Source: Pirellulales bacterium
GTDB lineage: Bacteria; Planctomycetota; Planctomycetia; Pirellulales; Thermoguttaceae
DNA: 64,000 nucleotides
Direction of reading: 5' to 3'
Assembly: GCA_016935315.1 (NCBI GenBank)
Contig: JAFGRD010000046.1
Coordinates: 41,285 to 105,284, forward strand
Part shown: piece by piece, positions 53,566 to 62,818 of the stretch
Position numbering within the stretch: the first letter of the stretch is position 1
How the letters are laid out: the number at the start of each line of letters is the position of its first letter
Made by a program: the position numbers and the translations under genes
The notes under the pieces: generated by a model
The model's input: the letters and a program-made list of their open reading frames with translations, nothing else
What the model was told of the DNA's origin: nothing
Databases searched by the model: none

Positions 53566-54990
53566 ATGAGCCTCAAAGCGCTGATCTGGATCGGACTGTT
53601 TGTCAGCCTCTCCACCTTGTCGTTCCGACGTTCATCGTGGGCAGTACCTTTGTACTTGCTGACGTACTACGCCGGCCCAGCGAACTGGTGGTGGGGTTCG
53701 GGGGCACTGACTTCCACGGGGATTCGCTGGAACCTGATGGCGGCGATGATCTTCGCTGCTGCCGTACTGTTCGACGGCAGAAGGCGTACGGAGGGGATGC
53801 GCAAACCGGCCACTGCCGTATTCCTGCTCATGCTCCTGTATGCCCTCAATGCGAGTGCTGTGCACTTCCTGTATGCCAGTGATCCCATCCGCAGTTGGCT
53901 AGGGCTCCAACTCCTTTGGAAAAGGAGCGGGTTACTGCTCCTCATGCTGGCGTCGGTCAGAAACAAGTTCGACCTTAGAATCCTGGTGATTTCGATTCTC
54001 ATCGGGTCGGCGTACATCGGGTACGAGGTCGTGCTCAACGCCGAGGGACACTACTTAGATGGCCGGCTGGAGGGAATCGGAATCGCCGGTGCCAGTGAGG
54101 CTAACGCCGTGGCGCAAATCCTCTGCGTGGCGCTTCCGCTGGGCGCATATCTTCTCTTCCACGGAAACAAAATGGAGAAACCTTTCGCCCTGGCTTCGCT
54201 GGTCCTGGTGCTCGAAGTCATCCAGCGATGTGTGAGTCGCGCTGCCTCCCTAGCCTTGATCGGGGCCGCCGCGTGGCTCATCGTTAGAGCCAGAGGCCGC
54301 GTCCGCAGGCAGATAATTGGCGGAGTCGCTCTGGGAGTATTGGGAGTCTTCATACTGATGGGGGAAGTGGACCGATCCCGGAATATTGCGCGTCTGGCTA
54401 CCGTCTTGGCCGGAACCGAAGAGCGGGATGAGTCGGCTCAGAGCCGCATCTACTTCTGGGAGGCAGCACTCGCAATGGTGCAGGACCACCCGTTCGGCTG
54501 GGGTTTTGAGGCTACCGAGACTAGTGCAGGGACCCCTTACTTGAGAGACGTCGGCGTTGATGAGAGCCATGCCATCCATAACGGCTATCTCGATATCGCG
54601 GTCAGTTGGGGTGTGCAGGGTTTGGCACTCTATCTTGCAGTGATATTCCTCGCGTGGCGATCCGTGCATGCCTCCATCTCGTTGGCCTATTCTGCAGGTG
54701 ATGAATCCGTAGCTTTCTTTGGCCATTGCATCGAAGCCGTCCTCCTCACACAACTTGTCTCGTGTATGTTTGCCAGCACGCTGGACGCGGAGGTGGTCGT
54801 TTGGTGGATAGCCCTTGCCGCAACGTATCCAAGCGCTTTCCCCTCGACGAAAACCGAGACCTGCGAACAGGAGTTGGGGGAGGTTTCTCAGTCGGGCAGC
54901 GGCAAAGAAGAGCCCTTGCCGCATCAAACGGTTCTACGGCCAACGCGAAGTCCTTCTGCTGACTTCCAGGCCGACGCACCCGGAAACTGA
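53566..54990 (+). CDS. O-antigen ligase/polymerase-like membrane protein
   Basis: A 474-residue polytopic protein with about ten to twelve hydrophobic helices and a large periplasmic loop. The Wzy_C/WaaL-type motif ESHAIHNGYLDIAVSWG lies near residue 330, preceded by RIYFWEAALAMVQDHPFGWG, the conserved pre-loop seen in this family. The cytoplasmic tail of about 40 residues is hydrophilic. ATG 53566 starts the frame, and the next gene starts 2 bases after its stop. Expected role: polymerisation of repeat units, or ligation to an acceptor. Confidence 0.87.
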   Translation: MSLKALIWIGLFVSLSTLSFRRSSWAVPLYLLTYYAGPANWWWGSGALTSTGIRWNLMAAMIFAAAVLFDGRRRTEGMRKPATAVFLLMLLYALNASAVHFLYASDPIRSWLGLQLLWKRSGLLLLMLASVRNKFDLRILVISILIGSAYIGYEVVLNAEGHYLDGRLEGIGIAGASEANAVAQILCVALPLGAYLLFHGNKMEKPFALASLVLVLEVIQRCVSRAASLALIGAAAWLIVRARGRVRRQIIGGVALGVLGVFILMGEVDRSRNIARLATVLAGTEERDESAQSRIYFWEAALAMVQDHPFGWGFEATETSAGTPYLRDVGVDESHAIHNGYLDIAVSWGVQGLALYLAVIFLAWRSVHASISLAYSAGDESVAFFGHCIEAVLLTQLVSCMFASTLDAEVVVWWIALAATYPSAFPSTKTETCEQELGEVSQSGSGKEEPLPHQTVLRPTRSPSADFQADAPGN

Positions 54991-54992
54991 CC

Positions 54993-55751
54993 ATGGAAGA
55001 ACGCATTGATCGCGAGAAGTCGTTCCACGACGGCCGATTTGGTGCCGACTCGGACAGCCGAGAGACTCTGTCCAGGCTGCAGGACGACTTGTTGAAGTTG
55101 GCCAAGCGAGCCACCTACGACGCCATTCAGGCGCGGTGTTCCGGAAAAACAGTCCTCGATTACGGTTGCGGTCTGGGAAGTGTCTCTTGTCGATGCGTGC
55201 GGGATTACGGTGCCCGATCCGTGGTTGGAATCGATGTCTCAGACGTTGCTGTCGATTGTGCGCGCCGGCTCGCTACCGAGCGGCGCATCGACAACATCAC
55301 GTTCGAAGCTATGAACGCTGAAGCCATGACGCTCGCTGACGACACGTTTGACCTTGCCTGTGGCTTTGGAATCCTCCACCACCTTGACCTCTCGCGCTCG
55401 ATTTCAGAATTGGCCAGGGTGCTGAAGCCAGATGGTACAGCTGTCTTCCTGGAGCCCCTCGGGCACAACCCCGCGCTCAACCTCTTTCGCCGGATGACTC
55501 CTGGTCTTCGCACGGCGGACGAGCATCCTCTGCTGCTGAAAGACCTGGATGTCGTCCGGGCACACTTTGGAAGGCTGGATGTCCGTTTCTTTAATCTCAC
55601 TACGCTGGCAGTAGCGCCTTGGCCAAGATACTTGGGGCGCCGGTACTTATTGCACAGCTTGGCCGCATGTGATCGTGTGTTGTTTGCACGCGCACCGTTT
55701 CTCAGGAAGTTCGCGTGGGAGATTCTGTTGACCTTCTCCGAACCAAGATGA
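54993..55751 (+). CDS. SAM-dependent methyltransferase
   Basis: A 252-residue class-I methyltransferase (Methyltransf_11/25-like). Motif I VLDYGCGLGS near residue 55 binds S-adenosylmethionine; VVGIDVSDVAV gives the acidic ribose-binding residue, and DLACGFGILHHLDL and VLKPDGTAVFLEPLG are motifs III-V. It starts 2 bases after the ligase-like gene, so the two are co-transcribed. It probably O-methylates a sugar of the polysaccharide or its end; the acceptor is unknown. Confidence 0.88.
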   Translation: MEERIDREKSFHDGRFGADSDSRETLSRLQDDLLKLAKRATYDAIQARCSGKTVLDYGCGLGSVSCRCVRDYGARSVVGIDVSDVAVDCARRLATERRIDNITFEAMNAEAMTLADDTFDLACGFGILHHLDLSRSISELARVLKPDGTAVFLEPLGHNPALNLFRRMTPGLRTADEHPLLLKDLDVVRAHFGRLDVRFFNLTTLAVAPWPRYLGRRYLLHSLAACDRVLFARAPFLRKFAWEILLTFSEPR

Positions 55752-55838
55752 CCATGTGCGCCACCTGTCGATCTGTGTGGCCGGAGTGCGCCGATCGTTT
55801 TGGCCTTGCGGCTACGATAAGACAATAGAGACACACCG

Positions 55839-57083
55839 ATGCGCATCCTAGTTGTGACCTTCCTTTTCCCGAACCATGCGTATCCTAACAGGGGAGTGTT
55901 CGTTCTTAACAGACTCAAGTCCATGCGGAGTTTTACAGAAGTGAAGGTGATTAACCCCATCCCGTGGTTTCCCTTCTGTTCAAGGCTTGATCGATATAGG
56001 GGCCACAATCGTGTTCCGTACCGGGAAGTCCTCGAAGGCATCGAGGTCTATCATCCGCGTTTCCTCTTCATTCCTCGCATTCTGAAGGTCCTTGAGTCCT
56101 TGACCTATTGCTTTGCCGCGCTCCCCTTGGCTATTCGGATCAGGAAATCGTGGAAATACGATCTCGTCGACCTTCAGTGGACCTATCCTGATCTTCCCGC
56201 CAGCCGTCTGTTGGTTTGGCTGCTGCGGCTGAAGCAAGTCATCACCATTCGAGGACAAAAGGCGTTGCACCTTGACGAATGGGGATTGCGAGGTAGGATC
56301 GTCAAGCGTCTGCTGGCCAGGTCGGACCACGTGATCGCCCTGAGCCACCGTCTGAAGGCCCTCTGCACGTCGATGGGCGTTGCGGAAGACCGCATCTCGG
56401 TGGTGGGCAACGGGGTGGACCGGTCGCAGTTTCATCCCATGGACCGGGATGCCTGCCGCGAGCGGGTGGGGCTTTCCGCCAGCGGCCGGAAGATCCTCGC
56501 CGTGGGCACGGTGACCCACGTCAAGGGCTTCGACAGACTCATCGAGTGCTTCCCGCAGATCCTCAAACAGCATCCCGACGTCGAGTTGCACATCCTCGGA
56601 CCGGGAGGCGCCTTTGCCGGAGGAGACGAGCGCGAGGCGCTGCGAGGGCTCGTCGGCCGCTTGCGGCTCGAGCGGAGCGTCCACTTCGTCGGCGAGGTCC
56701 CCAACGACGAGCTGGTCTTCTGGTACAACGCGGCCGACTGTTTCTGTCTGTCCAGCCGAAGCGAAGGTTCGCCAAACGTGCTGCTGGAGGCACTGGCTTG
56801 CGGCTGTCCCGCCGTGGCCACCGACGTCGGTTCCGTGCCCGATATCCTCACCGACCCGGAGATGGGAGCCATCGTGGCCAACAGCAAGGAGGGCTTGCTC
56901 GAGGGGCTGCTTTCGGTGCTTTCGAGCCCTTGCGATCGCGAGGCGATCGCATCCTCCATGCGGCGGCATGGTTGGGAACATTGTGCGGGAGAGATCGTCA
57001 AGATTTACAAACGGCTTCTGGGGCATCCGGTCGATGCCCCGGGGCAGGACGAGACGTCCATCGAGCGGGCCCACTGCGCATGA
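55839..57083 (+). CDS. Glycosyltransferase, GT4 type, possibly chimeric
   Basis: A 414-residue GT-B glycosyltransferase. The N-terminal domain begins MRILVVTFLFPNHAYPNRGVF, and the donor domain has ILAVGTVTHVKGFDRLI, HILGPGG and the EX7E motif in SRSEGSPNVLLEALACGCPAV. Base composition changes inside the gene: up to about 56300 it resembles the AT-richer genes to the left, after that it is strongly GC-rich like the genes to the right. This suggests a recombination joint between the acceptor and donor domains. It overlaps the next gene by 4 bases. Confidence 0.9.
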   Translation: MRILVVTFLFPNHAYPNRGVFVLNRLKSMRSFTEVKVINPIPWFPFCSRLDRYRGHNRVPYREVLEGIEVYHPRFLFIPRILKVLESLTYCFAALPLAIRIRKSWKYDLVDLQWTYPDLPASRLLVWLLRLKQVITIRGQKALHLDEWGLRGRIVKRLLARSDHVIALSHRLKALCTSMGVAEDRISVVGNGVDRSQFHPMDRDACRERVGLSASGRKILAVGTVTHVKGFDRLIECFPQILKQHPDVELHILGPGGAFAGGDEREALRGLVGRLRLERSVHFVGEVPNDELVFWYNAADCFCLSSRSEGSPNVLLEALACGCPAVATDVGSVPDILTDPEMGAIVANSKEGLLEGLLSVLSSPCDREAIASSMRRHGWEHCAGEIVKIYKRLLGHPVDAPGQDETSIERAHCA

Positions 57084-58174
57084 ACAAGCTGAGAATTCTG
57101 CTGTCCTTCGACCACGAGCTGAGCCTTGGCGGGGCCCGTTCGTACGCGAAGAATCTGTTCGAGCCGACCGATCGGGTGCTCGATCTGGCGACCGACCTCG
57201 GCGCGCCCATCACGCTGTTTACCGACGTCTGCTGCGCGATCCGTTTCCGGGAGTGGGAGCCGGAAGGCTTCTACAAGGCGTACTGCGACCAGATTCGTCG
57301 CGCCCTCAGGAGCGGCCACGACGTGCAGCTCCACCTGCACCCGCACTGGATCGACTCCACGTACAAAGACGGGAAATTCACACCCGCCAAAACCTACTCG
57401 CTGGGCTGTTTTCGGGACCGTCCCTGGCCGGACGACATCGCCGGGATCGTGAAACGCGGGATCGACCTGCTTGAAGAGTTGTGCGGCGACGAGCGGCCCG
57501 GCTATGCCTGTATCGCCTACCGCGCAGGCGGCTTCTGTCTGAGCCCCCATACGGCGTCGATCCTGTCGGCCTTGTACGATCACGGCATCCGCATCGAAAG
57601 TTCGATTGCCAAGGGCAACTACTTCGCTTCGGAGCTCTGGCGCGTGGACCACCGCCGGATGCCCGGCAAGGCGAATTGGTGCATTGCCCCCTCGGGGCCT
57701 TTGGATCGCGAGGCCTCAGGCGGTCTGTACGAGATTCCGATTGCGGCCCGGCCGCGGACCCCCCTGAACAACCTGCCTTTCTTGTTCAAGCGGGTGTGGC
57801 GCCGGGGCCGGAGTGCGCCGGCGGAAGGCTGGGCCATCGACGAGGGCAACACGGCGCCGCTGGACAAGGTCAAGCGGATGTTTCCCCATTCGGCGTGGAT
57901 GCTCGGATTCGACAACTTCACCCACGGCACCGGCGATTTGATGAAGATCCTGCGGCGCCATATCGACGCGCACCGGGACGACGAACTGATCGCGTGCAGC
58001 GCCCTGTCACACCCGAAACACATGGGCGAATACGCTCGATCCCTGATGAAGGACTTCGTGCATCGGGTAAGACGGGAATATGGAGAGCGGGCCGAGTTCT
58101 GCAGCTATCAGCAATTCTACGACGAATTCCTGGCGGATCGCGACGAGGCGAAGACCACGGCGACGCCGCTCTGA
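57080..58174 (+). CDS. Divergent polysaccharide deacetylase-like protein
   Basis: A 364-residue cytoplasmic-looking protein. LLSFDHELSLGG at the N-terminus and VQLHLHPHWID near residue 80 resemble the Asp and His metal sites of carbohydrate esterase family 4 or related alpha/beta-barrel enzymes, and AYRAGGFCLSP near residue 150 matches the Arg-containing motif of that superfamily. Later segments (GWAIDEGNTAPLD, DNFTHGTGD) are not standard. ATG 57080 overlaps the upstream stop, so it is coupled to the glycosyltransferase. It is similar in outline to deacetylase-like proteins of exosortase loci, but the substrate is unknown. Confidence 0.72.
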   Translation: MNKLRILLSFDHELSLGGARSYAKNLFEPTDRVLDLATDLGAPITLFTDVCCAIRFREWEPEGFYKAYCDQIRRALRSGHDVQLHLHPHWIDSTYKDGKFTPAKTYSLGCFRDRPWPDDIAGIVKRGIDLLEELCGDERPGYACIAYRAGGFCLSPHTASILSALYDHGIRIESSIAKGNYFASELWRVDHRRMPGKANWCIAPSGPLDREASGGLYEIPIAARPRTPLNNLPFLFKRVWRRGRSAPAEGWAIDEGNTAPLDKVKRMFPHSAWMLGFDNFTHGTGDLMKILRRHIDAHRDDELIACSALSHPKHMGEYARSLMKDFVHRVRREYGERAEFCSYQQFYDEFLADRDEAKTTATPL

Positions 58175-58191
58175 AGAGGACGTACAGCACC

Positions 58192-59418
58192 ATGAAGATT
58201 CTTCACGTTCTGGACCACTCCGTTCCCGAGACGGACGGCTACTGTGTTCGCAGTGCGAACATCGTCCAGTTTCAGAAGGCCCATGGCCTCGAACCGGTCG
58301 TGGTGACCTCCGCCCAGCACGAGGCCGAGGTGACCGGCGACGTGGAGGTGATCGACGGGATACGCTACCACCGCATGCTCTCCCGCGGCAAGCGCCGTCT
58401 TCCTTTTTTGCGGGAGCTGGAGTCGGTTCGCCGCATGGCGGCGCACATCGACGAGGTCGTCCGGACGGAGCAGCCCGACGTGCTGCACGCCCACTCGCCT
58501 TGTCTGTGGGGAGAAGCCACGCGTCGCGTGGCGAAGCGCCGCGGTTTGCCCTTCGTTTACGAGATCCGCGGCTTCTGGGAAGACGCCGCGGTCGATCGTG
58601 GAAAAACGGGACCGCGCAGCCCGCGATACCGGCTAAGTCGGGCGCTGGAAACCTGGGTCTGCCGGTCGGCGGACCTCGTGGTCACGATCGCCGAGCACTT
58701 GAAAGCCGATCTCGCCCAGCGGGGGATTCCCGGCGAGAGGATCCTGCTGGTGCCCAACGGCGTGGAGACCGACCGGTTCGAGGCGACGACGCCCGACGAG
58801 CGGCTCATTGCACAGTTGGGCCTGCAAGGGGCCACGTGCATCGGCTACATCGGTTCGCTCTTTCCCTGGGAAGGCGTGGAAGACATGGTTCGGGCCGCTC
58901 GGCTGGTCGGGGCGAAGGCTCCCGAAGCGAGGTTCCTCGTGGTCGGCGGCGGGGAACGAGAGACCGCCATCCGCGAGTTGATCGGCCAGCTCGACGTGGC
59001 CGACCGTGTCCAGTTTGTGGGCAGGGTGCCGCACAGCGAGATCGGCCGCTACTACTCGATCCTGGATATTCTCGTCTATCCCCGCAAATCGACCCGCAAT
59101 ACCGAAATGGTGACGCCGCTGAAGCCGCTGGAGGCCATGGCCATGCAGAAGGCCGTGCTGGGCAGCGACGTGGGCGGCATCAGCGAATTGATTGCCGAAG
59201 GGACCGGCCTGAGATACCGGGCCGGCGATCCGGCCGACCTGGCGCGAAAGTGTCTGGAACTGATCGATCAACCCCAGCGCCGCCGGTCGCTCGGCCAGAG
59301 CGCTCGCCGGCACGTGTTGGCGACACGCGATTGGCGAACCTTGACGGCCCGCTACCTGGACGCCTATGCGGCGCTGGCCGATGCCCATCGGCCTTCGGAA
59401 GAGTTGGTGACCGTGTGA
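58192..59418 (+). CDS. Exosortase-associated GT4 glycosyltransferase
   Basis: A 408-residue glycosyltransferase whose start (MKILHVLDHSVPETDGY) and the sequence DGIRYHRM match the glycosyltransferase subfamily recurrent in PEP-CTERM/exosortase loci. The donor-domain motif is the variant TEMVTPLKPLEAMAMQKAV, also typical of that subfamily; VGGGERETAIRELI is the nucleotide-sugar region. ATG 58192 follows the deacetylase-like stop by 17 bases. It adds one sugar in the conserved part of the locus. Confidence 0.9.
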   Translation: MKILHVLDHSVPETDGYCVRSANIVQFQKAHGLEPVVVTSAQHEAEVTGDVEVIDGIRYHRMLSRGKRRLPFLRELESVRRMAAHIDEVVRTEQPDVLHAHSPCLWGEATRRVAKRRGLPFVYEIRGFWEDAAVDRGKTGPRSPRYRLSRALETWVCRSADLVVTIAEHLKADLAQRGIPGERILLVPNGVETDRFEATTPDERLIAQLGLQGATCIGYIGSLFPWEGVEDMVRAARLVGAKAPEARFLVVGGGERETAIRELIGQLDVADRVQFVGRVPHSEIGRYYSILDILVYPRKSTRNTEMVTPLKPLEAMAMQKAVLGSDVGGISELIAEGTGLRYRAGDPADLARKCLELIDQPQRRRSLGQSARRHVLATRDWRTLTARYLDAYAALADAHRPSEELVTV

Positions 59419-59521
59419 CGGCTGGGTACCCTCCAATGAAACGTTGTGTGGCCGCGAGTCTCCCCAGCTTGACATCCGGCCGCTGATTCGTCCGCGAGAC
59501 CTGAAACGAACCAAGATCGTG

Positions 59522-60676
59522 ATGCTTGTCATAGAGATTGTTTTCTGGCTGTCGCTTGCCGTCTTGCTATACACGTACTTCGGCTATCCGCTGTTGCTGA
59601 TGGGCTGCCATTTTGTCTGTCGCCGCCGTGCCAGCGAGCCGGACGAGACGTATCGCCCGTCGATCTCGATCGTGCTGGCCGCCTACAACGAGGCCGACTG
59701 CATCCGCCGGAAGCTCGACAACTGCCTGGCCCTCGACTATCCAGCCGAGAAACTCCAGATTCTCGTCGGGTCCGACGGCTCGGACGACGGGACCAACGAA
59801 ATCGTCCTGGAATATCGCGATCGGGGCGTCGAGCTGCTGGCCTTCCATCCCCGCCGCGGCAAGATGGCGACCGTCAACCGGATCGTTCAACAGGCCTCCG
59901 GCGAGATTTGCGTGTTCTCCGACATTTCCGAGGTCTTCGAGCCGGATGTGCCGCTGCAACTGGTCCGGCATTTCGCCGACCCGCAGATCGGGGCGGTTAC
60001 CGGGAACCACATCTACAATAAGGAGAAATCGGGAATCGGGGCGGGAACCTCGTTCTACTGGAAGCTGATCCGCTTCCTCCAGGCAGTGGAGAGCCGTCTG
60101 CACACGGTCTGTGCGTGCGACGGGACCATCTACGCTTGTCGCCGCGAACTGTTTCCCTTCCCGCCCGACAATACGATCAACGACGACGTGGCGGTGCCGC
60201 TGGGCATCATCAGCCGCCGCGGCAAGCGGGTGATCTTCGAACCGAAGGCGATTGCCCGCGGCGACGTATTGCAGGAGACGCGGCGGTTTTTCCGGCAGAA
60301 GATCCGCGGGCAAGCGGGCAAGTATCAGGTCTTCGGCCTGTTTCCCAAGATGTTTGTTCCCTGGCCGCCGAGCCGGGCCTTGGTTTTCCTCTCGCACACC
60401 GTGCTGCCCGTCCTCGTCCCCTGGTTCCTGGTTCTGGTCCTGGCGACTAATATCTTCTTGTGGTTCTCCGGCCAGTGGTACTACCAGGGGCTGCTGATCT
60501 TGCAGGGCAGCTTTTATCTCCTGGCGTTGGCCGGTTGCCTTGCCGAGAAGTTTCGCGTCTACGCCCCGCTGGCGGCCATCCCCTTCTACTTCGTCACGGC
60601 GAACTTGGGGTCGCTGTGCGGGTTTTTCGCCTACGTCGGCGGAGTGCAGAAGGCGGCATGGCGCAAGGTGGAATAG
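59522..60676 (+). CDS. Membrane-bound GT2 glycosyltransferase
   Basis: A 384-residue inverting-type glycosyltransferase with one N-terminal helix (EIVFWLSLAVLLYTYFGYPL) and about three C-terminal helices, as in processive or polyprenyl-linked GT2 enzymes. Motifs are VLAAYNEAD, VGSDGSDDGT (DxD-like acidic sites), DDVAVPLGI and a basic QKIRGQAGKYQ segment in the position of the Q/RxxRW motif. ATG 59522 was chosen (MLVIEI). A short near-repeat (GGCGCA...GTGGAATA) straddles the stop codon at 60659-60698. Confidence 0.88.
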   Translation: MLVIEIVFWLSLAVLLYTYFGYPLLLMGCHFVCRRRASEPDETYRPSISIVLAAYNEADCIRRKLDNCLALDYPAEKLQILVGSDGSDDGTNEIVLEYRDRGVELLAFHPRRGKMATVNRIVQQASGEICVFSDISEVFEPDVPLQLVRHFADPQIGAVTGNHIYNKEKSGIGAGTSFYWKLIRFLQAVESRLHTVCACDGTIYACRRELFPFPPDNTINDDVAVPLGIISRRGKRVIFEPKAIARGDVLQETRRFFRQKIRGQAGKYQVFGLFPKMFVPWPPSRALVFLSHTVLPVLVPWFLVLVLATNIFLWFSGQWYYQGLLILQGSFYLLALAGCLAEKFRVYAPLAAIPFYFVTANLGSLCGFFAYVGGVQKAAWRKVE

Positions 60677-60721
60677 CAGCGTGGCGCAGAGTGGAATAAT
60701 CGCGGAAAGAGAACCATCCTG

Positions 60722-61519
60722 ATGAACACCTGGATCCTGATTTATCACGCCCTGGACTGCGCGGCCGAGCCCGTGGCGTTGGACAACGCCGCCGACTTGA
60801 GCGTGGTCGTCGGTGCCGACGACTTCCAGCGGCAACTCCAGTACCTCCGCGATCTGGAGATGCCGGTTGTTTCGTTGGAAGACGTGCTGGACCCGAGCTG
60901 CGACTTGCCCAACCGCGATCACGTCGTGCTGACCTTCGACGACGGCCATCGCAGCAACTGGTCGCTGGGGCTGCCGCGGCTGGTCGAGGCGGGCGTGACG
61001 GCAACGTTCTACGTCGTGGCGGGTTGGGTGGACAAGGACCCCGAGTACCTGACCTCGCCGCAACTGCGAGAAATGGCCGACCGGAACATGCTGATCGGGT
61101 CGCACACGATGACGCACCGGTTTCTGCCTCAACTCAGCCGGGAGCAATTGCATCGGGAACTGGCCGATTCCCGGGCGCGGCTCGAGGATATCCTGGGCCG
61201 GCCGGTGGTCGATCTGGCGATCCCCGGCGGACACACCAACCGGGCCGTCTTGGAGGAATCGCGGCAGTGCGGCTACCGCAGCGTGGCCACCTGCAAAGTC
61301 GGCCTTTATCGCCGGAGTGGCGATCCGTTTCGGCTCCCGCGCGTGGAGATCCGGCGAGAGCTCTCCCAGCAAGGCTTCTGCCAGACGTTCAACACGACCA
61401 AGCTCCGCCAATTGCAGGCGATCGAGCTGGCCAAGGCGTGCCTAAGGAAGACGTGCGGCCTTTCGGCCTATACCCGTTTGCGACGGCTGGCCCACCGATA
61501 CCTGGTTCTCAACCGATAG
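60722..61519 (+). CDS. Polysaccharide deacetylase family protein
   Basis: A 265-residue NodB-fold protein: LTFDDGHRSNW gives the Asp-Asp metal motif, GSHTMTHRF the metal-binding histidines, and AIPGGHTNR lies near the catalytic site. No signal peptide is visible, so it may act on cytoplasmic or lipid-linked sugars. ATG 60722 is 45 bases after the GT2 stop. It differs from the deacetylase at 45719 in lacking the DUF3473 part. Confidence 0.88.
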   Translation: MNTWILIYHALDCAAEPVALDNAADLSVVVGADDFQRQLQYLRDLEMPVVSLEDVLDPSCDLPNRDHVVLTFDDGHRSNWSLGLPRLVEAGVTATFYVVAGWVDKDPEYLTSPQLREMADRNMLIGSHTMTHRFLPQLSREQLHRELADSRARLEDILGRPVVDLAIPGGHTNRAVLEESRQCGYRSVATCKVGLYRRSGDPFRLPRVEIRRELSQQGFCQTFNTTKLRQLQAIELAKACLRKTCGLSAYTRLRRLAHRYLVLNR

Positions 61520-61596
61520 TCTACCCAGGTAGAATGCCCACCTGTTCTCTTGCGAGTCCTCAACGAGAAATCACGCAACCTGAGCCATCGAGAAAC

Positions 61597-62661
61597 ATGA
61601 GTACTCTAATGACGTCGACCGAGATCGAGGTGCATACCTCGGCGCAGTGGAATGGGCAGGAACACGTATGGCGCGAATACACCGCTCGCGCCGGCATTTC
61701 GGGTGTTCATTGCGATCCTCGCTGGGTGCTGGCACTGCGCGACGGCCTACGGCTTGAAGCCTGCTGGGTGGTTGCCAAGCAGGACGAGCGCGTGGTCGGT
61801 CTGCTGCCGCTGACCCTGGTCAAAAGTCTGTTGTTCGGGCGCTTCCTGGTCAGTCTGCCCTATGTGAATTGGGCGGGGGTGATTGCCGAAGAAGAACCGG
61901 TCGCCCGCGCGCTGATCGATCGGGCGGTCGAGCTGGCCGATCAATGGGACGTGCGTTATCTCGAATTGCGGCACGAGACGGAATACGAGCACCCGGCACT
62001 GACGCAGAAGCTGACCGAGAAGGTCCACATGCGACTTCCGCTGGAGTCCTCGGAAGAGTCCGTCTGGAAGCAGCTCAAGCAGGTCGTTCGCACCCAGATC
62101 CGCAAAGGCGAGAAGGGGGGGCTGGCGATCGATTGGGGCCGGCACGAGCTGTTGCGGGATTTCTACCGCGTGTTTGCGCACAACATGCGAGATCTGGGTA
62201 CGCCTGTCTACAGCCGGCGGCTGTTCTCCAGCATCCTGGACCAGTTTCCCGGGGACGCGGAACTCTGCGTGGTGCGGCTGGAGGGGCGGCCGATCGCGGC
62301 GGCGGTGGCCATCCACTCGCACGGCATCACGGAAGTGCCCAGCGCCAGTGCCTTGCGCGCCTACCGGGCGACGGCCGCCAATTCGCTGATGTACTGGCGC
62401 CTCGTTCAGCGGGCGATCGAGCGGGGCCAGAGCGTTTTCGATTTCGGCCGGAGCACGTTGGGAGGCAATACCTACACGTTCAAGAAGAAGTGGGGTGCCC
62501 GGCCGGAACCGGCCGTGTGGCAGTACTACGTTCGTAAGGGCGACGTGGGAGATATGCGTCCGGACAACAAGAAATACGATCGGATGATCCGGATATGGCA
62601 ACGGCTGCCCGTTTGCTTGACCCGTGTGGTCGGTCCTGCTATCGTGCGGGGCATTCCGTGA
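61597..62661 (+). CDS. FemAB-like GNAT-fold protein of the PEP-CTERM locus
   Basis: A 354-residue protein with two GNAT-like halves. It resembles the FemAB-type proteins that accompany exosortase loci: GVHCDPRWVLALRDGL, PYVNWAGVIAEEE, LRTQIRKGEKGGL-type (VVRTQIRKGEKGGL) and FDFGRSTLGGNTYTFKKKWGA are the diagnostic stretches. ATG 61597 was chosen; ATG 61609 is four codons later. By family analogy it may transfer an amino acyl or acyl group to a sugar or lipid intermediate. The donor is unknown. Confidence 0.88.
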   Translation: MSTLMTSTEIEVHTSAQWNGQEHVWREYTARAGISGVHCDPRWVLALRDGLRLEACWVVAKQDERVVGLLPLTLVKSLLFGRFLVSLPYVNWAGVIAEEEPVARALIDRAVELADQWDVRYLELRHETEYEHPALTQKLTEKVHMRLPLESSEESVWKQLKQVVRTQIRKGEKGGLAIDWGRHELLRDFYRVFAHNMRDLGTPVYSRRLFSSILDQFPGDAELCVVRLEGRPIAAAVAIHSHGITEVPSASALRAYRATAANSLMYWRLVQRAIERGQSVFDFGRSTLGGNTYTFKKKWGARPEPAVWQYYVRKGDVGDMRPDNKKYDRMIRIWQRLPVCLTRVVGPAIVRGIP

Positions 62662-62818
62662 TATCGTCGCACCGGCGTGTCCGGCGATGGCCTATCCGAC
62701 GCTGAGCAAGTGGGCACTGTGGCGGAACGAGAAGAAGGCAATCCGTAGACTACCCGGGGCGCTGGTCGCTGTCGGCCGGTGCCCGACTACCGTTCCAACC
62801 TCAGGCAAGGATCGAGTC

